Position numbers and translations under genes: made by a program | Notes under the pieces: model-generated | The model's database searches: none | Seen by the model: only the letters and a program-made list of their open reading frames with translations | Told to the model about the DNA's origin: nothing | NCBI GenBank assembly: GCA_014695255.1 | Contig: JACJNX010000016.1 | Span: 124,001-188,000 of the forward strand | Length of the DNA: 64,000 nt | Source of the DNA: Cyanobacteria bacterium FACHB-63 | Lineage (GTDB): Bacteria > Cyanobacteriota > Cyanobacteriia > Leptolyngbyales > Leptolyngbyaceae | Direction of reading: 5' to 3' | Shown here: positions 18,139-26,047 of the stretch, one piece after another | Layout of the letters: the number at the start of each line of letters is the position of its first letter | Numbering within the stretch: position 1 is the stretch's first letter

Positions 18139-19628
18139 TTCGACTCTATGGCTAAATGATTGATCAACTGAAGAAATTTTGCTTCAATTCTGCGACTAGA
18201 AAACACTTCTTCATAGCGTTGCCAACCCAATTGACCGAGTTGACGGCTGACAGACTCGCTGGTTGCAATGCGATCAAGCGAACCTGCAAGCACGACAGGA
18301 TCAGGCTGCGACCACACTAAGCCTGCTTTATCGACCGTGTGTGGAATGGCAGTGGAGCCATAAGCGACGATCGGTAACTTAATCGACATGGCTTCGACCA
18401 GCGGCACACAGAATCCTTCGTGATCGCTTGTAATCATGAAAGCGTGCGACACCAAATAATAGGATTTCAGCGCTTCCGCAGAAACGCCTCCGGTGAATAC
18501 GACTGCATTTGCAAGCTCTAATTCTGCAACTTTTTGATTTAGAAAATGATTGTACTTGTCTAAGCGGGGATCGGCTTTACCTACAACCAGTAACCGACTG
18601 TTGGGGTTGTAGTATCGGTAATAATGATGAAAGGCTTCAATTAACGCAGCGTGGCCTTTGTTCGGAGCCAATCGACCTACCATGAGAATGTTGAACTTGC
18701 CATCGTGGTAAGCGTTTAGAACTGAAGAATCCGGCTCTGTAAACTGCAAGCTGTCAATATGATGAAACGGCGGCAAGACTGAACTATTTTCAGGAGATAC
18801 ACCTAGCTCAAGCAGCTCACCAGCGTTATAGGCAGAATCTGATAGATAAGTTGCTCCTGGAATGCTGGCGATCGTTTGAAGCTGTGCGCGTCCCACTCGA
18901 CAGACGTTGGTATAGTCTGGGTTAAAGTTCTCGAAATACTGCGGGGGTGTAACGTTGTGATATTTAACCACTTTCTTGCAGTCAATTTCTCGAATCGGAA
19001 CTAATGCAGCATCCCAACCCACAGAATAGTGATAAATCAAGATATCGGAAGGTTTAGTCAAGAATGATTTGATTTGGCTGATATGCTTCACGTCTACGGC
19101 GGAGGTTGTCCAAACATCGCAGAAGATTTGACACACATAGCCCTGCCTGATTAAGACGTGATACATTCCCATCACATCGTTTCCCACGGCATCGCCATCG
19201 ACTAAGCAAGGAGTCAAAATTGCAATCCGAATCTCTGAATCACTGCGGTTTGCAAAGGGATCGGTCGGTGCTTCAACCACCGGGGCTGGAGCGGGTTGGG
19301 GGGGTGCGATCGGTGTTTCAACGACTGGAGGGGCAGGCTTGGATTGCACAATCATCGCTTTAAGCTTGTGCTTTTTTGCGGCAAGCGATTGGCGTGCTCG
19401 TGAACCGAAGTGTTTCACTCGTCGAGCGATCGCTAACGCATACCGCTTACTTCTGCCCTTAGCTCTTTTCCACAGCGACGGACGAGCAATCAACTGGACT
19501 GGCTCTTGAACGACCTCAGATGTTGGAAGTGGGATCGGAATCAGCGGACGGTTGGCAACATCTTCGGTAATTTGCTGCATTAACTCATCGACATCAATTT
19601 GAACTTGATCCGCTCTCATCTCCACCAT
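18135..19628 (-). CDS. Family 4 glycosyltransferase with basic and proline-rich N-terminal extension
   Basis: A 497-residue protein. Residues 1-130 are not part of the GT fold: a DELMQQITEDVANR segment (also seen at the start of other cyanobacterial polysaccharide glycosyltransferases), then a strongly basic helix-like stretch (about 50-95), then a Pro/Ala/Val-rich linker. The GT-B domains follow: IRIAILTPCLVDGDAVG, then ILMVGRLAPNKGH, then EGFCVPLVEAMSIKLPI with E-x7-E. The basic extension may bind membrane or partner proteins. An alternative ATG three codons downstream (19619) has GGAG too close to it. The gene is coupled to the next glycosyltransferase by ATGA. Confidence 0.85.
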   Translation of the reverse strand: MVEMRADQVQIDVDELMQQITEDVANRPLIPIPLPTSEVVQEPVQLIARPSLWKRAKGRSKRYALAIARRVKHFGSRARQSLAAKKHKLKAMIVQSKPAPPVVETPIAPPQPAPAPVVEAPTDPFANRSDSEIRIAILTPCLVDGDAVGNDVMGMYHVLIRQGYVCQIFCDVWTTSAVDVKHISQIKSFLTKPSDILIYHYSVGWDAALVPIREIDCKKVVKYHNVTPPQYFENFNPDYTNVCRVGRAQLQTIASIPGATYLSDSAYNAGELLELGVSPENSSVLPPFHHIDSLQFTEPDSSVLNAYHDGKFNILMVGRLAPNKGHAALIEAFHHYYRYYNPNSRLLVVGKADPRLDKYNHFLNQKVAELELANAVVFTGGVSAEALKSYYLVSHAFMITSDHEGFCVPLVEAMSIKLPIVAYGSTAIPHTVDKAGLVWSQPDPVVLAGSLDRIATSESVSRQLGQLGWQRYEEVFSSRRIEAKFLQLINHLAIESK

Positions 19629-19695
19629 TCCCTTGTTGAATCACATCCAAAATCGGTCTAGTTGTACCGCTCACAACCCTGTCTCTTGCGAGAAG

Positions 19696-21156
19696 TTACT
19701 GCGCTAAAGTATCAGATTGTCCCAACGATCGTCTCAGTTTCCACCACAGGTTTCTGAATTGCCAGAATTTACTATTCTCGATTGCCTGCAACCGCAGTTG
19801 AATTTGATCAAGCATACCGTCTTTCTCGTGAATCTGTTGTTGCTGCTGTTCGATTATTTGTTGCTGTTGTGCAATTGTTTGCTGATGTTGTGCGATCGTG
19901 GCTTGAGCTTGTTCGATTATTTGTTGCTGTTGTGCAATTGTTTGCTGATATTGTGCGATCGTGGCTTGAGCTTGTTCGATAGTTTGTTGCTGGTGTTCGA
20001 TTGTTTGCTGGTGTTGTGCGATCGTGGCTTGCGCTTGTTCTGCCTCAGTCTGAAGCTGATGGATCGTTTGCTCTGTTTGGTGCAATTGTGCTGCTAAAAA
20101 CTGAGTGCTGTTGGGACGATAAGACAGGGTTTGAGCATATTCAGGATGATCGAAGGGTGAGCCGTCTGCTTCTGTTCCGCGTCTTAGCTCCTCGTAATAG
20201 CCGCGCCGCGTTACCCAATCAATCGATGTTCCATCCTGGAAAGTCGCGAACGCATAAGGGAGAGAGAGGGTGGCTTCGTAATCGTTTTTGAGCAGTTTTT
20301 CACGATAAATTTTTGCCAGCTTTCCCCACGGCAAATTAAACTGCTCTTCGTAGGCAAGCAAACTATACTTAGAAACTTGGTACGGATTAAACAAATCCCA
20401 ACCGCTAAAGTGCAGAAACAAGAGCGGTTGATCATTAACGAGAACGTTGCCACTGGGGTCGCGCTCAAACTGCCGTTCATAAAAATTCCAGTGACCAATA
20501 TTTGCACCGGGATGCCAAAGAATTCCAAAGTCTTGAAAATAGATAGGAACAAGATTGAGCCAAAGCTGATCGACAAACAATCCACGCGGATCACTCACTT
20601 GCGGATCGGCAAACCCATAGTAAGTAAGCCTTGTTTTCCACCAGTCAATAAATCGATACGCTTCTTCTGTACGCCGAAGTCCGAGAAATCCGCCGTTGTA
20701 AATACCACCTCTAAGCAAAGTGACTTCTAAATTCGGGGCACGATCAAGCGAAATCGGAGTGGTGACGTGCGGCGATAATAAAATGGAAACCTGAGACAAC
20801 TGCTCAAAAATTGCTTCTAATGAGTGACAAACCATCACATCAGAATCTAAGAAAATCCAGCTTTCTGGAGCAAGGGTTTCGTAGATGTATTGATGTAATA
20901 CGCCTCGCAATGCACAGCAAAGCTCAAATGGCGTGTAGTAAAACGTCATTTGCTCGATTAGAGGCTGATCAGGTAATTCCTCTAGTGAAATTAACTTAAA
21001 GGGTTCAGAAGCAGGATCAAAGGCATCGTCTAATCGATCGGCTAATAAAACATAAAGTTCTGCATCTGAATTATGCTCCAGCAGCGTTTCTGCTAGCGTT
21101 CTTGCATAAGCCAAATGATTTTTTGTGATCGTTGTACAGACAATCCGCTTTGACAT
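19696..21156 (-). CDS. GT-A type glycosyltransferase with Gln-rich coiled coil and SKFW tail
   Basis: A 486-residue protein in three parts. Residues 1 to about 280 form a GT-A domain: RIVCTTITKNHLAYARTL opens it, WIFLDSDVMVC carries the DxD metal site, and HPGANIGHWNF and FLHFSGWD resemble acceptor-side motifs of sugar transferases. Residues about 355-455 are a Gln-rich coiled coil built from 21-residue repeats (three heptads each). The last 25 residues are SKFWQFRNLWWKLRRSLG plus a short end. The same tail closes the two methyltransferases encoded just upstream in the operon. No membrane helix is present. Donor and acceptor are unknown; the context points to surface polysaccharide assembly. 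Confidence 0.8.
   Translation of the reverse strand: MSKRIVCTTITKNHLAYARTLAETLLEHNSDAELYVLLADRLDDAFDPASEPFKLISLEELPDQPLIEQMTFYYTPFELCCALRGVLHQYIYETLAPESWIFLDSDVMVCHSLEAIFEQLSQVSILLSPHVTTPISLDRAPNLEVTLLRGGIYNGGFLGLRRTEEAYRFIDWWKTRLTYYGFADPQVSDPRGLFVDQLWLNLVPIYFQDFGILWHPGANIGHWNFYERQFERDPSGNVLVNDQPLLFLHFSGWDLFNPYQVSKYSLLAYEEQFNLPWGKLAKIYREKLLKNDYEATLSLPYAFATFQDGTSIDWVTRRGYYEELRRGTEADGSPFDHPEYAQTLSYRPNSTQFLAAQLHQTEQTIHQLQTEAEQAQATIAQHQQTIEHQQQTIEQAQATIAQYQQTIAQQQQIIEQAQATIAQHQQTIAQQQQIIEQQQQQIHEKDGMLDQIQLRLQAIENSKFWQFRNLWWKLRRSLGQSDTLAQ
19849..20037. repeat. Three tandem 63-bp coding repeats
   Basis: Units at 19849-19911, 19912-19974 and 19975-20037 encode the 21-residue coiled-coil repeat (EQAQATIAQ.QQTI...). 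The first two units differ at one base; the third has diverged more. Such repeats can expand or contract and so change coil length. They also create long antisense reading frames that are not genes. Confidence 0.9.
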
Positions 21157-21182
21157 TTTCGATTCAGTTCTCTAAAAGATAA

Positions 21183-22187
21183 TTACTCGTTTACGGGTAA
21201 GCCCAGTTTACGCTTGATGCCAAACCAGCCTTTCCGCAGTTGCCAAAATTTGCTGCTTTCCATCGCTTGAATTCTGGTTTGGGCAAGCTGGGCGGTTTGT
21301 TGAGCTTGATTTAACTGGGCTTGCAGTTGTTGAACTTGAAGTCGATCGTGCTGTTGTTGAACCCCTGCTGCCTGTGCATGAAACACCGATTGCAGGAGTG
21401 ATTGAAAAGCAGATTGCGATAAGCTGATTTGATTGGTTAACTCAGATTCGTCTACACCCACAACAGCGAGATAACCATCAGCCTGTTCGATCGACGATAG
21501 ATGCTCTAAATAATGCTGTCCAAAAAATCGGTCGGATAAGCTGTTTTGATACGCATCAAACTGCGACACTTTAGCCTGGGGAGCGATCGGTTTAACGAGA
21601 CAACTTGCGACAATATAGTGCTGCCCAAAAAATACCGCTTCTCCAAATAGGCTCAAAAATAAATCGCGAAACTCGTTGAACCGAAAGCGATGTAAATGAT
21701 AAGGACTAATCCAGGGCGAAGCGCGATGATCGTTTGGACAAGATAAAAACAATTGCCCACCGGGTTTAAGTAACCGTCGCACTTCAGCTAGAAATCGTCG
21801 AGGATGCGGCAGATGTTCGATCGTTTCAAACGAAACAATCAAATCAAACGAAGCATCTTCGAGCGATTGGACATAATGAGCATCCGATTGCAAATAAGTT
21901 ACTTGGGGATGCTGATAGTATTTCGAGGCAAAATCGATCGAGGTTTGATCCACATCTACGCCGACGACTTCTCGCGCACCCTGTAGAGCGATGAATTGCG
22001 TTCCGTACCCTGTCCCGCAGGAAATGTCTAAGACTCGTTTTCCGCGCACAAACGGAGCCACCATCGCATATCGAATCATATGATCGACGTTAGCCAGCGA
22101 CGTATCCTCTCCGGCTTGGACAGGAATATGACGTTCCCCGGTCGGCATCTGATCGACAATCGGAGTGGATAAATCGCTAGAAGTCAT
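21183..22187 (-). CDS. SAM-dependent methyltransferase with coiled coil and SKFW tail
   Basis: A 334-residue protein. The class I methyltransferase core spans about residues 25-200: RVLDISCGTGYGTQFIA is motif I, VVGVDVD the acidic strand, FDLIVSFETIEHL motif II, and RLLKPGGQLFLS motif III. A Gln-rich helix (about 265-305) follows, then AMESSKFWQLRKGWFGIKRK near the C-terminus. That tail is shared with the neighbouring glycosyltransferase and TylF-type gene products. It probably O-methylates a sugar of the lipid-linked polysaccharide or caps the chain; the target is inferred from context. The gene lies 26 bases upstream of the glycosyltransferase and is probably co-transcribed with it. Confidence 0.82.
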   Translation of the reverse strand: MTSSDLSTPIVDQMPTGERHIPVQAGEDTSLANVDHMIRYAMVAPFVRGKRVLDISCGTGYGTQFIALQGAREVVGVDVDQTSIDFASKYYQHPQVTYLQSDAHYVQSLEDASFDLIVSFETIEHLPHPRRFLAEVRRLLKPGGQLFLSCPNDHRASPWISPYHLHRFRFNEFRDLFLSLFGEAVFFGQHYIVASCLVKPIAPQAKVSQFDAYQNSLSDRFFGQHYLEHLSSIEQADGYLAVVGVDESELTNQISLSQSAFQSLLQSVFHAQAAGVQQQHDRLQVQQLQAQLNQAQQTAQLAQTRIQAMESSKFWQLRKGWFGIKRKLGLPVNE

Positions 22188-22284
22188 GAGTACCCGTGTT
22201 TTGAAGGTGCAGATCGCATCCAGTAGTATACCAAGCGACTGGAGATTTCCGTTGGTCGCGTCGTTTGATTGCCTCTGATGGAGG

Positions 22285-23088
22285 TTAAACCAAGCTTTTT
22301 AGACGAAACCACAGCGATCGAAGTTTCCAAAATTTGCTGGTTTCCATTGCGGCGATCGTCGATCGGGCGTGTTCGAGTTCAAGCTGAATGGTTTGTAGCT
22401 TCTGCTCCAATGCTTGAAGGGTTTCAAACGACTGATTACCAGAATGGTTGACTTGGGGAATGGGGATGCGATTATTCGATCGACCTTTGATCCAAAAGGC
22501 TTGGTCGGTTCCAATCCGTTCTAAAACGGGCTTCTCGCCCTGTCGATTGCAGAAATCATAAAAGGCTTCTCGACAGCCTTCCCAATGTCCAAAGTCGTCG
22601 AGAATCACACAGCCGCCGATCGCAATGCGCGGATAAAAGGTTTCGAGAACCAGCGTGACCGAATCGTACCAATCGGCATCACAGTGCAGGAGTGCAATTT
22701 GCTGCGGTAGCGCTTGCCCAAACGTAGTTTCAAACCATCCGGGTTTAATGGTGTAGGAAGATTCGCTGCTGCCGACTGCACTGAGAACTGCTTTCACGTC
22801 TGCGATCGTTGCTACGCACTCCCCGATCCAGCGTTTTGCATCTTCGCCGTCTTTTTCAGTGGTCGTCGGCATTCCTTCAAAGCTGTCGTACAGCCAAAGA
22901 TGCCGTTGTTCGAGAAACTTGGATAAAATCGCGGCTGAGCCGCCCTTATAGGTTCCACATTCGACAAAATCTCCTGGAATTGCATGAGCATTCAGGTAAT
23001 TGCAAAGAGCCGCGAGGTTTTCCAGTCGATCGGGCGTACAAAGCGTATAGGGTTTAACTTGCTCAAGCAAAGATGCAGACAGTAGCAT
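22285..23088 (-). CDS. TylF/MycF-type O-methyltransferase with SKFW tail
   Basis: About 267 residues. GDFVECGTYKGGSAAIL is the SAM site of the TylF/macrocin O-methyltransferase family. LWLYDSFEGMP, LLHCDADWYDS and GGCVILDDFGHWEGCREA provide the metal and substrate aspartates. Members methylate sugar hydroxyls. After the catalytic domain a short helix leads to METSKFWKLRSLWFRLKS at the very C-terminus, matching the two downstream gene products. The ATG at 23088 starts the family domain; upstream codons to 23163 lie in a palindromic repeat and are not credible coding sequence. It is part of the minus-strand export locus. Confidence 0.82.
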   Translation of the reverse strand: MLLSASLLEQVKPYTLCTPDRLENLAALCNYLNAHAIPGDFVECGTYKGGSAAILSKFLEQRHLWLYDSFEGMPTTTEKDGEDAKRWIGECVATIADVKAVLSAVGSSESSYTIKPGWFETTFGQALPQQIALLHCDADWYDSVTLVLETFYPRIAIGGCVILDDFGHWEGCREAFYDFCNRQGEKPVLERIGTDQAFWIKGRSNNRIPIPQVNHSGNQSFETLQALEQKLQTIQLELEHARSTIAAMETSKFWKLRSLWFRLKSLV

Positions 23089-23120
23089 TATGGGTCGATC
23101 GATGAGAAGGGATAGATTTG

Positions 23121-23206
23121 CCCTCACCCCAACCCTCTCCCTGGGGGAGAGGGAGCAAGACATTTCTTAGTCCCTCTCCCCCAGGGAGAGGGATTTAGGG
23201 TGAGGG
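23121..23206. repeat. Palindromic intergenic repeat (CCCTCACCC...GGGTGAGGG type)
   Basis: An outer pair (CCCTCACCCC with TAGGGTGAGGG) and an inner pair around CCCTCTCCCTGGGGGAGAGG form a nearly perfect inverted repeat of about 86 bases. It lies between the Wzt-like gene and the TylF-type gene. Elements of this style are scattered between genes in many bacteria, and it may form a strong mRNA hairpin that reduces read-through. Confidence 0.8.
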
Positions 23207-23238
23207 TCAGGGTGTTGCGTTTCACAGATTAATTCGGA

Positions 23239-24537
23239 TTACTTCAGCTCAAAAAGCGTCTCCTGCGATCGCAGGCTGACGTTTTTTGCGTGAATTTCAA
23301 ACTGCGGCGACAAATTGACCATACCGCTCCAGTTGATTGAATCTGGATTTTGCAGCACCTTCAATGTCATCGTGTCGTGCAGCATCAACAACGATCGCTT
23401 AAATTCGTATTGACCAATACCGCCATCTGCAACGCCTAACGTGATGGTGTACTCACCGGGAGGTAATGGAACGTTGAATAGAAAGCGCACCTCGATCGAG
23501 GTTCCCGCTTCCACCTGACCGATCGTTTGCCGCATACACCAGGTATTCGATTCAAACACCACTTCTCCGGTGCGACCGCGAATCTTAAAGCCAACGTGCG
23601 GATCTTCAGCAGATTCTAGAAATTCAAGTCCGATCGCAAGTTTAATCTCAGCATCGCTCAAAACCGTGTGAACGACGCGATCGTGCTCATCGAGTAGCTG
23701 AACGAATTGAGGCTTGACTGAGCCTGAACTCATCACTGCGGTTTGATCAGACTTTCCTTGTGAATCGGGCATGGTGATCGCAATGCTGTTGGGAGTCTGA
23801 TCTTTGCGCTTTAATAATTTCGCTTCGTATAAATCGACAACTTGCCGGGGTGTGGCATCTAAAACAACTTTCCCGTGTTCGATCAAAATCGCACGATCGC
23901 ACAGTTTACAAACTGCCCCCGAATCGTGCGACACAAACAACAACGTCACACCCGATTCTTGCAGTTCTCTCAATCGCGTGAAGCATTTTTGCTGAAAAAA
24001 GACATCTCCAACTGCCAGTGCTTCATCAACAATCAAGATGTCCGGATCAGTGTTCACGGCAACGGCAAAAGCCAAGCGAATAAACATTCCGCTGGAATAG
24101 GTCTTGACAGGCTGATCGATAAAATCTCCGATGTCAGCAAATCCCGTAATTCGATCGAATCTTTCCTCGATTTCTGCCTGAGTCAATCCCAGAATTCGAC
24201 CATTAAAAAATACGTTTTGTCGTCCTGTAAACTCTGGATTGAATCCGCTACCTAGTTCTAACAATGCCGAAATTCGACCGTTGACCCTCAAGCTTCCCGT
24301 GGTCGGAGTCAAGGTCTGCGTAATTACTTGCAGTAGCGTACTTTTCCCCGCGCCATTTTGCCCGACAATTCCAACCGTTTCGCCCTTTGAAATATCTAAA
24401 TCGATGTCTCGAATCGCCCAGAATGACTCAGCCCGACTCTTTCCAGGCAAGAGCATTTCTTTGAGTCGATCAACTGGACGAGCATAGCGCTTATAACATT
24501 TCGAGACATTCTTTAGGGAAATCGCGATCTCGTCCAT
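23239..24537 (-). CDS. wzt: Polysaccharide ABC exporter ATP-binding subunit with carbohydrate-binding C-terminus (Wzt-like)
   Basis: A 432-residue protein. The nucleotide-binding domain (about 1-245) has Walker A GQNGAGKST, signature YSSGMFIRLAFA, Walker B ILIVDEALAVGD and the switch His in FVSHD. The N-terminal KCYKRYARPVDRLKEML is characteristic of O-antigen/teichoic acid exporters. Residues about 290-432 form a beta-rich Wzt C-terminal domain (VFESNTW, LPPGEYTITLGVAD), which in known exporters recognises the modified chain end. The pairing with two methyltransferases fits a methylated terminal residue as export signal. The ATG at 24537 follows AGGAGG; an in-frame ATG 123 bases upstream lies inside the permease gene. 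Confidence 0.93.
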   Translation of the reverse strand: MDEIAISLKNVSKCYKRYARPVDRLKEMLLPGKSRAESFWAIRDIDLDISKGETVGIVGQNGAGKSTLLQVITQTLTPTTGSLRVNGRISALLELGSGFNPEFTGRQNVFFNGRILGLTQAEIEERFDRITGFADIGDFIDQPVKTYSSGMFIRLAFAVAVNTDPDILIVDEALAVGDVFFQQKCFTRLRELQESGVTLLFVSHDSGAVCKLCDRAILIEHGKVVLDATPRQVVDLYEAKLLKRKDQTPNSIAITMPDSQGKSDQTAVMSSGSVKPQFVQLLDEHDRVVHTVLSDAEIKLAIGLEFLESAEDPHVGFKIRGRTGEVVFESNTWCMRQTIGQVEAGTSIEVRFLFNVPLPPGEYTITLGVADGGIGQYEFKRSLLMLHDTMTLKVLQNPDSINWSGMVNLSPQFEIHAKNVSLRSQETLFELK

Positions 24538-24578
24538 AAGCCTCCTCTTAACCTCACTCCGCCATCTTAATGCCCGAA

Positions 24579-25436
24579 TCAAACCACATCGGCAAACGCC
24601 GGACGCAACCGCCGATACACCCCAAACCCGATCGCAAATGCAACGACTGCGACTGCCCACAATACGCCCAATTCATGCCAGTGCTTCATTTCGCCGACGA
24701 GAAATAAATCGCGATACACTTCAACGATCGTCGTCATCGGATTGAACCAAAATACCCAGAACCGCCAAGTTTCAGGAATTAACGACGCAGGATATACGAT
24801 CGGGGTGACATAAAACCACAAACTCAGCAGCACCGCGATCGTCTGGGGAATGTCGCGCAGAAAGACCGTCAATCCGGCAAACAGGTAGCCTAATCCCGCC
24901 GTGAGCAGCAACTGCGGCAACAATACCACGGGCAACAACCACAGCGTTGAGTGAATCGTCTTGGCGCTAATTGCCACAAAGGTAATCAGCAACATCATGC
25001 CAAACGAGCTTTCTACCAGCGCCGTACAAATCGGAACCAAAGGCAACAACGCCAGCGGAAACACGACTTTCTTAATCAAGTTTGGCTGACCGATGACCGA
25101 ACCGACTGCACCACTCAAGCCTGCAACAAATGCTGTCCAAGGAATTAACCCCGCAAACAACCACAATCCAAACGTAAAATCATTGGCTGGTAGTCCGCGA
25201 AGGCTCAATTTGACTTTAAGAACGATCGAAAATAAGTACGTGTATACTAATAACTGTGCAAGCTGATGCAGAATCGCCCAAGCATTCCCTAGAACTGAGC
25301 CTTTGTATCTTGCTTCTAAATCGCGCTGAACCAGCGTCTTGAGCAAGTCTAACTTCATCCACCAGTGCGGCGGCACAGGCAGTAGATGTAAAACCCTTCC
25401 AAACTTACGCGCCGCAACTTTCACAGGGATTAGCAC
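24579..25436 (-). CDS. wzm: Polysaccharide ABC exporter permease (Wzm-like)
   Basis: A 285-residue ABC-2 type permease with about six membrane helices. The N-terminal cytoplasmic part has LLKTLVQRDLEARYKGSVLG, the conserved O-antigen exporter motif. LFAGLIPWTAF, PNLIKKVVFPLALLPL and FYVTPIVYPASLIP follow in the usual order. With the Wzt-like subunit encoded 41 bases downstream it would move undecaprenyl-linked polysaccharide across the inner membrane. The GTG start at 25436 is preceded by AAGGAG at a 6-base spacing. Confidence 0.93.
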   Translation of the reverse strand: MLIPVKVAARKFGRVLHLLPVPPHWWMKLDLLKTLVQRDLEARYKGSVLGNAWAILHQLAQLLVYTYLFSIVLKVKLSLRGLPANDFTFGLWLFAGLIPWTAFVAGLSGAVGSVIGQPNLIKKVVFPLALLPLVPICTALVESSFGMMLLITFVAISAKTIHSTLWLLPVVLLPQLLLTAGLGYLFAGLTVFLRDIPQTIAVLLSLWFYVTPIVYPASLIPETWRFWVFWFNPMTTIVEVYRDLFLVGEMKHWHELGVLWAVAVVAFAIGFGVYRRLRPAFADVV

Positions 25437-25471
25437 AGAGAACTCCTTTCACCTCGCTTTTGGTCAGGATA

Positions 25472-26014
25472 TCAGGTTGAGAGCGCAGATTTGATTGCGC
25501 CTAACATTGCGGCTTTTTGCTCTGCGTCATACTTCCAACGCTCTAGGAAGCGCTGATACTCTCCGGTTCCAGTCTCGATCGTCGTTTTCATCTGCTGTAG
25601 ATGTTGATCAACTTTGGACGATCGCATTTGCTCAATAATTGCCTTTGTTCGACGCTGCACTCGCGCTGAACCTGCTGCCATCTCTGGGTTTTGGTTGCGC
25701 CTATGTGTCAGAATCATTCCCGTAGACATGGCTAAATTTTTTGTCAGTAAATCTCCAACGGTTTCCTCGGATTTCAGCAGTGCTGACACCACTGTTGGCA
25801 GGATTTGATCAATAAACGTGCGATCGTCAGATAAATAAGTGACAAAAAATCCTCGCGCACCATTCTCACTTTGTACTAATGCAGTTATGATTCGTTCAAG
25901 TTCAGGTTCCGGAACACGACGTTGTTCGACTTCTTGAAGGAGTGATTGAGTGAGTTCGATCGCACCCTCAAACGAAATCGAATCCGAGACGGAAAAGGTA
26001 GACGGAATCTCCAT
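25472..26014 (-). CDS. Conserved hypothetical protein preceding the exporter genes
   Basis: A 180-residue soluble, mostly helical protein with no signal peptide or membrane segment. It contains LVQSENGARGFFVTYLSDD and a basic RVQRRTKAIIEQMRSS stretch. No domain was recognised. It is 35 bases upstream of the Wzm-like gene on the same strand, so it may be the first gene of the transcript. Its start lies 33 bases from the divergent ruvB start, and the two promoters must share that gap. Function unknown. Confidence 0.65.
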   Translation of the reverse strand: MEIPSTFSVSDSISFEGAIELTQSLLQEVEQRRVPEPELERIITALVQSENGARGFFVTYLSDDRTFIDQILPTVVSALLKSEETVGDLLTKNLAMSTGMILTHRRNQNPEMAAGSARVQRRTKAIIEQMRSSKVDQHLQQMKTTIETGTGEYQRFLERWKYDAEQKAAMLGAIKSALST

Positions 26015-26047
26015 GTTCGATGTCTCTAGGTATGATTGTTCACAATT

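Noticed and set aside
19717-20291. Long plus-strand reading frames rich in Leu/Val across the 63-bp repeats
   Set aside because: They are antisense shadows of the Gln-rich coiled coil; the repeat period is a multiple of three, which keeps all frames open.
23089-23163. Extended N-terminus of the TylF-type methyltransferase
   Set aside because: The codons lie inside the palindromic repeat (SPRERVGVR-type translation), a common artefact of that element.
24538-24660. Extended N-terminus of the Wzt-like protein
   Set aside because: It overlaps the permease gene, and AGGAGG precedes the ATG at 24537.
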